From assembly GCA_015520705.1 (NCBI GenBank), contig WAPO01000102.1:1-41018 (forward strand): a stretch of 41,018 nt of DNA. The letters run 5' to 3'. This stretch comes from Thermococcus sp. GTDB lineage: Archaea > Methanobacteriota_B > Thermococci > Thermococcales > Thermococcaceae. Position 1 is the first letter of the stretch; the number at the start of each line of letters is the position of its first letter. The notes below the pieces were generated by a model that saw nothing but the letters and a program-made list of their open reading frames with translations, made no database searches and was not told where the DNA came from. Position numbers and translations under genes: made by a program. Shown here in pieces: positions 35,051 through 41,018 of the stretch.

Positions 35051-36558
35051 GATTCTCCCAGAGCAGGGCCAATTATCTTGTTTTCGGCATGATAGCGGTA
35101 TATATCATAGTTTTCTACTCACTCCAGCTCAATATCTACTACACTTTCCGAAGCCTTGGCACAGACTTGGGGATATTCATGCAAGCCCTCTGGAATACAA
35201 TCCACGGAAACGGGATATTCTACAACAATATAGAATGGCAGCTTCACCATGGAGTAAGAACTCACTTCGGAGTCCATAACTCCCCCGTGCTCTTTCTCCT
35301 TCTTCCGGCGTACTACCTCGCACCCAAGGCCCAGACCCTCTTTTTTCTCCAGACCACGGCAATAGGTCTTTCGGCATATCCACTTTATATGCTGGCAAGA
35401 AGGGTTCTGAAGAATCAAAAGGTGGCCGTGCTCCTTGTGGCTTTATATCTCTTCAATCCCGCACTGCACGGGATAAACCTCTATGACTTTCATGCAGTCC
35501 CCTTTGCCATGCCGTTCATCTTTATGACGGCCTATTTTATAGAAGAAAAGAACTGGAAGGCCGCATTCATCTCCTCCGTTCTCATACTGTCGGTCAAAGA
35601 GGATGCTGGACTGGCAGTCTTAAGTCTGGCCATGTTTTACCTTCTGAAGGATGCCAATCTCTTATCCCCGGATACATACAGAGCACTGTTGAGTCCATCT
35701 CCACAGCAGAAGACTCTTCTCCTTCTGGGACTTACCGCCATCCTCTGGATTCTGCTGAGCATTAAAGTTGTAATCCCTCACTTCGCTCCGGCGGGTTATG
35801 AATACACGGGGCTTTACAGGAATGCATGTCCAAACTATCTCTTCAGAAAACTCCTCTTCTTTTTGCTCGTGAATATAAGTATGGGCATGCTGGCGCTCCT
35901 CAAACCCAAGCACTTTCTTTTACTGACCGCCCTGCCGTGGATGGAGTTGTTAGCTTCGTGCAGGTGGGAGATGTTTGTTATCGGAACCCATTATCCCTAT
36001 ATGATTCTCCCGCTTTCATTCATCGCCATAATTTACACGCTTCGAGAGATACAGCCAGAAGCGTTTCTCAAGATAACAGGGATCGCAATAACGCTCGGGA
36101 TTGTGAGCTCTCTGCTCCTCACTCCAGCACTACCTGCTCTCTCTCTTCAGCCGGGACTTCCCGTGGTGTTCTGGGGCCATGAGGAAATAACATCCCATCA
36201 CAGAATGCTACTCAGGATAACGGAGAAGCTGGAGAAATCAAACTATAATATACTGACCCAGAATGACATCTTCCCCCATCTGGCCAATAATAAAGGCACG
36301 TATTTTATAGGGATAGATCTCTACAGAAATCTTCACAATCCAGAATACCTAACGGAAACGCTCTCCATAGACATAATCCTGCTTGATTCGAAGCTGGATA
36401 GATACTACACAAGTGTCAGACCTCAACTACTGGAAATGTTCCATGAGTCAGGCTACGTTAAAATCGCTGAAATCGATGGTATTCAAATATTTGCAAGAAA
36501 AGGCCTTAAAAAGGATAAAAACCTGCAGGCACTGTTAAACGTCTCACGGCGGAGCTAA
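35047..36558 (+). CDS. DUF2079 membrane protein (intact, normal composition)
   Basis: The third paralogue, 503 residues. It starts with an ATGA overlap into the GT39-like gene. Asp40 in GTDLGIFMQALWNTIHGNGIFYNN, GINLYDFHAVPFAMPFIFMTAYF, LSVKEDAGLAVLSL and TQNDIFPHLANNKGTYFIG correspond to the same parts of the other copies. About nine membrane segments and an external C-terminal domain. Its base composition is that of the rest of the window (31 of 60 G+C in 35461-35520), unlike the second paralogue (15 of 60 in 31681-31740). Biochemical function unproven. Ends in a four-base overlap with the convergent pilin-like gene. Confidence 0.87.
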   Translation: MRFSQSRANYLVFGMIAVYIIVFYSLQLNIYYTFRSLGTDLGIFMQALWNTIHGNGIFYNNIEWQLHHGVRTHFGVHNSPVLFLLLPAYYLAPKAQTLFFLQTTAIGLSAYPLYMLARRVLKNQKVAVLLVALYLFNPALHGINLYDFHAVPFAMPFIFMTAYFIEEKNWKAAFISSVLILSVKEDAGLAVLSLAMFYLLKDANLLSPDTYRALLSPSPQQKTLLLLGLTAILWILLSIKVVIPHFAPAGYEYTGLYRNACPNYLFRKLLFFLLVNISMGMLALLKPKHFLLLTALPWMELLASCRWEMFVIGTHYPYMILPLSFIAIIYTLREIQPEAFLKITGIAITLGIVSSLLLTPALPALSLQPGLPVVFWGHEEITSHHRMLLRITEKLEKSNYNILTQNDIFPHLANNKGTYFIGIDLYRNLHNPEYLTETLSIDIILLDSKLDRYYTSVRPQLLEMFHESGYVKIAEIDGIQIFARKGLKKDKNLQALLNVSRRS

Positions 36559-36734
36559 CCCTCCAGTCCGCTCAGCTCACTGCTTATTTTGCTTTCTTCA
36601 GTGCTTATGGTTTTACCAGCTTTTCTCGCATACCCCTTTACACCTATAAGCTGAACGATTATGAGCGCGCCTATAATCAGCGCTAGTGCAAATATAAAGA
36701 GATACTCCAAAGAGGCCTGTGCACGTTTATTCAT
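36555..36734 (-). CDS. Class III signal-peptide pilin-like protein (59 residues)
   Basis: Very small protein starting MNKRAQASLEYLFIFALALIIG. The positively charged N terminus followed by Q-A-S-L-E-Y and a hydrophobic helix is the class III signal peptide (pfam04021 type), cleaved before the Gln by a dedicated EppA-type prepilin peptidase. The mature part is a helix plus a ~30-residue polar tail (TISTEESKISSELSGLEG). It shares the tail pattern SKIS-ELS-L with the neighbour at 36784 and is a tandem paralogue. Ribosome site: GGTGGGGTTAGT lies upstream of the ATG. Confidence 0.85.
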   Translation of the reverse strand: MNKRAQASLEYLFIFALALIIGALIIVQLIGVKGYARKAGKTISTEESKISSELSGLEG

Positions 36735-36783
36735 ACTAACCCCACCAGAAGTCCAAAATAAGAAAGATGTGATAGAAGTTAAA

Positions 36784-36957
36784 TCATCCGCTTAAGAGAC
36801 TGCTGAGCTCTTGGCTGATTTTACTCTCGGCTGCGCTTGCTGTCTGTTCTGCACTGCTCCCTTTGCCTTTGAGCTGCCTCACGACGATTAAAACAATAAC
36901 AAGTGCGGCAGCAATCATAAACAGATATTCTATTGCACCCTGGGCTTTCCTCTTCAT
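36784..36957 (-). CDS. Class III signal-peptide pilin-like protein (57 residues)
   Basis: Starts MKRKAQGAIEYLFMIAAALVIVLIVV: basic N terminus, Q-G-A-I-E-Y class III cleavage motif and a hydrophobic helix, then a short polar tail (SAAESKISQELSSLLSG). It is the first gene of a probable two-gene operon with the paralogue 49 bases downstream. GGGGGTGGTATT precedes the ATG. Such minimal pilin-like proteins may be pilus subunits, minor pilins or adhesin parts. Homology to the neighbour is clear; role is inference. Confidence 0.86.
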   Translation of the reverse strand: MKRKAQGAIEYLFMIAAALVIVLIVVRQLKGKGSSAEQTASAAESKISQELSSLLSG

Positions 36958-36981
36958 AATACCACCCCCAAAGCATTACTC

Positions 36982-37015
36982 TTAGCTATTTAGGCTAAAA
37001 AAGCTTATATATCTT
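36982..37015 (-). promoter_or_regulatory. Promoter and inverted repeat upstream of the pilin-like genes
   Basis: GATATATAAG on the minus strand (about 37004-37013) is a strong TATA box, giving a start near 36980. TTAGC (36982-36986) and GCTAA (36994-36998) form an inverted repeat between TATA and start, a repressor-type position. The divergent HTH gene begins 115 bases from the pilin ATG and is a natural candidate to bind here; that is inference. Confidence 0.5.
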
Positions 37016-37072
37016 TCTCCCTAAATTTGAGTGATTTATCCTCAATAATGTGGTACTTCCAAAGGTGGTATT

Positions 37073-37633
37073 ATGAAATTGGTCTCTATCCAATGCGAAT
37101 CCTCAAGTGTTGAAGATTGTATAAAAGAAATCGTGAAGAAATCGCATATTTTGCTATCCTCCACCCCGGGTTTAATAAAATCTTCGAAAATTTCCTTGAA
37201 CTTTGGGGCTTTTATGAATCTGCGAATACTTCTGTTGATAGATGAAAGCATTCCCGGAGAAAAGGGAATTATTGTATCATATGCATCAGGAAGGCACAAG
37301 GATGAGGCCCTGAACAAAGTGCTTGAGAAAATCAACAGCCGGCTGGAAAAAAGATATCAGGTGGTGAACTTTGAAACAGGCACATATACAATGCCAGTTA
37401 CGAGGAGAACATATGCGGTGGGAGTCGTTGTATACAATATAAAAACCCAGAATGGCGAGCTCAGCACACTCACACTTAAAGGGAGGAGGGAGCTAATAGC
37501 CAGAGCCCTTGAGATGTTTAACTACAATCCAAAGGTTCTCAACATCTCGGAACTTGCCCGGATGTTCGGTGTTTCCAGGGATTCTATATACTACGACATC
37601 GAACAGATTCTCAAAGGCAGGAAAAAACTTTAG
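37073..37633 (+). CDS. Helix-turn-helix protein, likely regulator of the pilin-like genes
   Basis: 186 residues. The N-terminal ~140 form an alpha/beta region I do not recognise (MKLVSIQCESSSVEDCIKEIVKKSH, then RILLLIDESIPGEKGIIVSYASGRHKDEALNKVLEKINSRL, and VGVVVYNIKTQNGELSTLTLKGRRELI). The C-terminal 40 are a clear HTH: LNISELARMFGVSRDSIYYDIEQILKGRKK. ATG 37073 follows AAAGGTGGTATT. Divergent from the pilin genes and convergent with the protease, overlapping it by four bases. Function inferred from location; a direct role in pilus control is plausible but unproven. Confidence 0.8.
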   Translation: MKLVSIQCESSSVEDCIKEIVKKSHILLSSTPGLIKSSKISLNFGAFMNLRILLLIDESIPGEKGIIVSYASGRHKDEALNKVLEKINSRLEKRYQVVNFETGTYTMPVTRRTYAVGVVVYNIKTQNGELSTLTLKGRRELIARALEMFNYNPKVLNISELARMFGVSRDSIYYDIEQILKGRKKL

Positions 37634-38871
37634 CCGGCTTTTATCGGCACGGGTGTGGCGGACAGTATGAAGATCATGACTGCAATCACAGCGAACAGCA
37701 GCCTCTTCTTTGAAATCGGGGTCACCTCATCAAGTGCCCCTGGATTTCCAGCCATGCTCATCAGGAGGATTAAGAGACCCCATATAACCCACGTCACCCA
37801 CAGATAGCTCAGTGCTATCATAGCAAATCCAAGGGCAATTGTAAGATAATGATGAAGCTTTCCATTCATAAACGCTCTCGCTATGTGCCCACCATCAAGC
37901 TGGGCCGCTGGAATGAGGTTCAGAAATGTAACGAGAATCCCTATCCACCCCGCTATAGCCACTGGATGGAGGAAGAGAACTGCATTGTTCGGCACATACA
38001 TAATGTATCTCTCCAGGATTATAAAAAACAGGTTCTCTCCGAAGTATATTCCTCCCGTGGTTGGTGATATCAGAGAAGCGGGAACCTGAATCGAAAGCTT
38101 CAGACCTATTATGGTAACAGGAATCGCGACAAGGAAACCGGCGAGCGGGCCGCTGACACCGAGGTCTATTGCCGCGTCTCTGGTCGGAATCGGAGATTTC
38201 ACCCTTATGACAGCTCCGAGGGTTCCCAGGATGTTGGGGAAGGGGATGAAGTAGGGGAACGTGGACTTCACACCGTGATACGTTGCCGCTATCTTGTGCC
38301 CCATTTCATGAGTTCCGAGGATAGCGAGAATGCTCACTGAGAATGCAAGGGCATTCAGGTACGGATTGCGGATTCCGGGAATGCCATATTCATTCAGGGT
38401 CGCTATATAGCCCAGTGAGAGCATATAGCCCGCGAGCAGTGTTGTGAACACAGTGGCTACGAAGAGCAGAATTCCGATCCATGGGTTTTCCTCCCGTGGA
38501 TGCTGTGCCGGAAAGACATAGAGAAAGATTTTACCTTCCCGCCTCTTCAGAGCAGCCCAGTAGCCGAGCTTCTCCAGTTCTTTCAGAACCGTTTCAAAGT
38601 TCCTTTCCCGGATTTCCTGAACTTCAAAAACAGCAACATCTCCCTCCCTTTTCTGAAAGTTCAGGGAGTAAAACTCATTAAGCTTACTGCTAAGCTCAAA
38701 GTTTTCCTTCTGCTGGGTCTCCTGGACCTCAAAACCAGCAGGTTTAACTTCAAAGCCCACGAGAACCATGTCGCCTCCACAGTTAGGGCATGACTTCTCA
38801 AGCAATGCTTCTGTCGAATCCCTAACCTCCCTGTGCCCGCACTTGATGCACTCGTAAATTCCCCTGCTCAT
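37630..38871 (-). CDS. Site-2 protease (M50) with N-terminal zinc ribbon
   Basis: A 413-residue intramembrane metalloprotease. Cys8, Cys11, Cys28, Cys31 form a zinc ribbon (CIKC and CPNC) at the start. About ten residues of each catalytic motif are clear: GTHEMGHKIAATYHG (HExxH zinc site) and NLIPAAQLDGGHIARAF (NxxPxxxLDGGH). Six or more hydrophobic segments. It would cut substrates within the membrane. TATA-like CTTTATAAG (38906-38914, minus strand) lies upstream, next to the stop of the phosphomevalonate dehydratase small-subunit gene. Substrate unknown. Confidence 0.94.
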   Translation of the reverse strand: MSRGIYECIKCGHREVRDSTEALLEKSCPNCGGDMVLVGFEVKPAGFEVQETQQKENFELSSKLNEFYSLNFQKREGDVAVFEVQEIRERNFETVLKELEKLGYWAALKRREGKIFLYVFPAQHPREENPWIGILLFVATVFTTLLAGYMLSLGYIATLNEYGIPGIRNPYLNALAFSVSILAILGTHEMGHKIAATYHGVKSTFPYFIPFPNILGTLGAVIRVKSPIPTRDAAIDLGVSGPLAGFLVAIPVTIIGLKLSIQVPASLISPTTGGIYFGENLFFIILERYIMYVPNNAVLFLHPVAIAGWIGILVTFLNLIPAAQLDGGHIARAFMNGKLHHYLTIALGFAMIALSYLWVTWVIWGLLILLMSMAGNPGALDEVTPISKKRLLFAVIAVMIFILSATPVPIKAG

Positions 38872-38915
38872 TTTTCACACACTCTGTAAACAGTTGAAGG
38901 GCTGACTTATAAAGT

Positions 38916-39308
38916 CTATTCCACAATGATGACCTCACCCTCGTCGGCACGCACCCTGACCCTCTGGCCGTTTTTGAGCTTGCTTATGTCGATTTTATCC
39001 ACCATGGGTATCCCGGCAATAATAGCCCCTGTGGCAACTATGGTTTCAGCTTCACCGACGATTATGGCTTTGGGGGCAACCCCATTCTTCTTCAGCTGAT
39101 ATATCACGTAGGAACCGACTGTAGAACCTTTTCCCCTTGGAAACACGAGTATCCTGTCCTTGATGCTCTCTCCTCTGATGTCGCTCTCTGCATCTATAAC
39201 GATCCCTGTCTCTGGATCAACTCCTCCAAGGAAGGAGAGAGGCTTTCTTGAAAGGAGCACCCTTCCTTCGGCGTTTCCTCCGACAATCCTTCTTCCCTTG
39301 AGCTTCAT
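38916..39308 (-). CDS. Phosphomevalonate dehydratase small subunit (aconitase X swivel, DUF126)
   Basis: The 130-residue swivelling domain of aconitase X. FPRGKGSTVGSYVIYQLKKNGVAPKAII is the family signature (conserved Ser and Gly-Lys-Gly), with AGIPMVDKIDISKLKNGQRVRV following. In archaea the pair encoded here dehydrates mevalonate 5-phosphate to anhydromevalonate phosphate in the archaeal mevalonate pathway towards isoprenoid lipids. Starts one base after the large-subunit stop. Confidence 0.93.
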   Translation of the reverse strand: MKLKGRRIVGGNAEGRVLLSRKPLSFLGGVDPETGIVIDAESDIRGESIKDRILVFPRGKGSTVGSYVIYQLKKNGVAPKAIIVGEAETIVATGAIIAGIPMVDKIDISKLKNGQRVRVRADEGEVIIVE

Positions 39309-39309
39309 G

Positions 39310-40470
39310 CTACGGCGCCTCCATTATAAGCTTTTCAGCTTCATCAAGCCTGACCTCAAATCCGAAGGAGGAGAAGTAAAAGGCGGATTTTCCACTGTTG
39401 GTTGCTATGCCCTCAAACCAGTCCCCAATAGGGGACACAACGAGACAGCTGTCCGGCAGTATTCTGCCGTTGTAGCGCTCGATTACCTCGGTATAGCCTA
39501 GCGAATCAGCCAGAGCCTTAACCGCCCTGCTTGCTGTAATGTAAAGAGGTGTTCTCAGAGGCCTTCCACGCATTTTGAGGAGCTCCGCCACCTCCTTAAC
39601 TTCAGGGAGTGAAGCATGAGGACAGCCCAGGAGTATAAGGTCGATCTCGTCCCATCCAGAACTGAACTTCTCCCGGACTTCCATGAGATGCTCTCTCTCA
39701 ACGGTTATCTTCTCTACCTTATCCACAAGGGCATGCCTGTATTCCGGGGTTTCCCCCTCAACATGGTAGAGGGCAACCGAACCTGTGGCTGCCATCGCTG
39801 CCCCCATTTCTTTGAGATACTCAATCTTTTCGGGTTTGATGCCCGTGATATACGGCACATCGCTTCCGAGAACAGTGCCGAGGTGATAGCCGAGCAGACT
39901 GTAGTCAAGGAAGCTTTTCACATCGGCCAGAACCTCAACCCTAACCGTCGCCTTTCTGTTTTCGTCAAGATGGAGTCCGTAGTTGGGAGTTTTGCCGACG
40001 ATAGCTGCAGCCAAACTCGATGGGCCGCCCTCCCTGTTGGTTCTCGCCCCGATTATCGAGTTGGCAAAGCTTACTGCAGAGCTCTCGCTCCATGCCAGAT
40101 GATCCCCGAATTTCGGAAGGTTTGCACCGTAGTAGGGCGTGCATGTGGAAGTTGCCTCTATCCCCATTCTCCTGTAAATTTCCAGAACTTCCCTCTGCTT
40201 CTCCATGAACTCGTCATCCCCAATTCCCGCTGGATTAAGGGTTGTATAAACAGTAACCTTTGCCCCCGCTTCGGCCAGATCCCTTAAAAATTCCAGACCT
40301 GCCTTTCCAAGGTTTTTGTATGAAACCCCTGCAATCTGGGCGCTTTTAATAGGGATAAGCCTGTTAGCTCCGTAGATTTCGCCCAGCGCCACGAGTATCT
40401 CCATGGCCTTCTGGAGGGGATAGCCGTACTCACCGGCTAGAATGAGTTCCTCTTCTTTGGTCAGATACAT
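39310..40470 (-). CDS. Phosphomevalonate dehydratase large subunit (aconitase X catalytic, DUF521)
   Basis: 386 residues, Fe-S hydro-lyase of the aconitase X family. Candidate cluster cysteines are in STCTPYYGANLP, LLGCPHASLPE and LPDSCLVVSPIG, which match the family pattern; NREGGPSSLAAAIVGKTPNYGLHL is the best-conserved active-site segment. It works with the DUF126 subunit. ATG 40470 follows GGTGGTGAA, about 30 bases after a TATA-like CTTTAAAAA (40501-40509, minus strand). No other mevalonate gene is in the window. Confidence 0.94.
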   Translation of the reverse strand: MYLTKEEELILAGEYGYPLQKAMEILVALGEIYGANRLIPIKSAQIAGVSYKNLGKAGLEFLRDLAEAGAKVTVYTTLNPAGIGDDEFMEKQREVLEIYRRMGIEATSTCTPYYGANLPKFGDHLAWSESSAVSFANSIIGARTNREGGPSSLAAAIVGKTPNYGLHLDENRKATVRVEVLADVKSFLDYSLLGYHLGTVLGSDVPYITGIKPEKIEYLKEMGAAMAATGSVALYHVEGETPEYRHALVDKVEKITVEREHLMEVREKFSSGWDEIDLILLGCPHASLPEVKEVAELLKMRGRPLRTPLYITASRAVKALADSLGYTEVIERYNGRILPDSCLVVSPIGDWFEGIATNSGKSAFYFSSFGFEVRLDEAEKLIMEAP

Positions 40471-40500
40471 TTCACCACCATTGGAGATGGCGTCTCCGTG

Positions 40501-40685
40501 TTTTTAAAGGTTTCAGCCCTTCGGCGGTCTAATACATATGTCAGGACAGAAAGGTTTATAGTAACAAGATGATTAACAATGAGTGACTTAGTAGGGTGAC
40601 AGGAATGAGTATTAGGAACACATATTGTTTTACTTTTTATTACTTTGCAAGAGTGGCCTCATATTGATGCATAGGAGGATTAGTT
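40501..40685 (+). promoter_or_regulatory. Divergent promoter region and leader of the right-hand gene
   Basis: Minus TATA for the dehydratase at 40501-40509. On the plus strand GGTTTATAG (40553-40561) gives a start near 40584, so the leader to ATG 40686 would be about 100 bases. In that leader is a 20-codon frame (ATG 40605, TGA 40665-40667) preceded by GGGTGACAGGA, which could be translated; no other feature was found. Confidence 0.4.
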
Positions 40686-41018
40686 ATGAAAAGGGTTTTA
40701 GCGGCTATCGGGGCCCTTATTGTGCTGGGGGCAGTGCTGGGGATGGCGTACGCGCTGGCGGAGCCCCCCTCCAAGACTCAAGTGGTTCATTCGATAGGTG
40801 CCCTCCATAGGTACAGCTTCAGAAGAACCGTAACGTTCAACCAGTATCACGTGTACGTGGCTGACAGGAACGGCACTCGGAGGGTTGAGAGGGCTTTCGC
40901 CTACGCTGGAGAGGTTGTGACAACTGGCCAGGTTGACCTGAATAAAGGCATCGTTACAGAGGACGAGCAGTTCTACGCAAACGGCAGCGTGATCATGACC
41001 GGGCACGTTGTGATTAAT
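40686..41018 (+). CDS. Secreted protein of unknown function (3' end outside window)
   Basis: The frame from ATG 40686 stays open to the window end, 111 codons seen. It begins with a signal peptide, MKRVLAAIGALIVLGAVLGMAYALA, with likely cleavage after the Ala run, and continues as a soluble, polar region (YSFRRTVTFNQYHVYVADRNGTRRVER) with beta-strand character. GGAGGATTAGTT precedes the ATG. I recognise no family from this part. Confidence 0.75.
   Translation, partial: MKRVLAAIGALIVLGAVLGMAYALAEPPSKTQVVHSIGALHRYSFRRTVTFNQYHVYVADRNGTRRVERAFAYAGEVVTTGQVDLNKGIVTEDEQFYANGSVIMTGHVVIN

Overview
The window is from a hyperthermophilic euryarchaeon of the order Thermococcales (Pyrococcus/Thermococcus/Palaeococcus group; I cannot fix the genus). 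The main reasons are a complete 13-gene mbx (membrane-bound sulfane sulfur reductase, MBS) operon, an upstream match to the full SurR box, an archaeal release factor aRF1, both subunits of the archaeal phosphomevalonate dehydratase, class III signal-peptide pilins, Shine-Dalgarno sites of the GGTGAT type, and TATA-type promoters about 25 bases before predicted transcript starts. No tRNA, rRNA, CRISPR array or insertion sequence was seen.

Layout. 1-2390: the end of an ABC exporter (ATPase plus ABC-2 permease) and a TauE/SafE permease. 2435-6086: a radical SAM/SPASM enzyme, a small membrane protein, a MarR/GbsR-like regulator, a NifX-family protein and a DUF996 membrane protein. 6182-15831 (minus strand): the mbx operon, transcribed mbxA to mbxN. 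It joins an Mrp-type Na+/H+ antiporter module (A-H) to a hydrogenase/complex I-like module (H', M, J, K, L, N). In MbxL one cysteine of each NiFe-binding pair is replaced by an acidic residue, which marks the complex as a sulfur reductase and not a hydrogenase. The intergenic region upstream has a full SurR box, a partial one, and a possible small RNA.

16054-23306: an ACT-domain regulator, a radical SAM protein, a secreted protein, wecC-wecB (UDP-ManNAc acid synthesis), a DUF354 glycosyltransferase-like protein, a SpoIIM-like membrane protein and a stand-alone lipoate-ligase C domain. 23364-29533: argS, a COG1672 ATPase with a palindromic operator against its start codon, a DapA/KDG-aldolase-family enzyme, aRF1, and a BofA-like plus HEAT-repeat pair.

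29644-36558: a membrane glycosylation-type cluster with three tandem DUF2079 paralogues and one GT39-like glycosyltransferase. The first paralogue is split by a frameshift at an A6 run. A sharply AT-rich block of about 3.3 kb covers the first two paralogues and ends within the first ~60 bases of the GT39 gene. 36555-37633: two tiny class III signal-peptide pilin-like genes, divergent from an unrecognised HTH protein. 37630-41018: a site-2 protease, phosphomevalonate dehydratase (small and large subunits), and the start of a secreted protein that runs off the window.

The strongest candidates for something undescribed are the DUF2079-GT39-DUF2079 operon beside pilin genes and their divergent regulator, the multi-palindrome operator of the ATPase gene, and the possible structured RNA beside the SurR-controlled mbx promoter.
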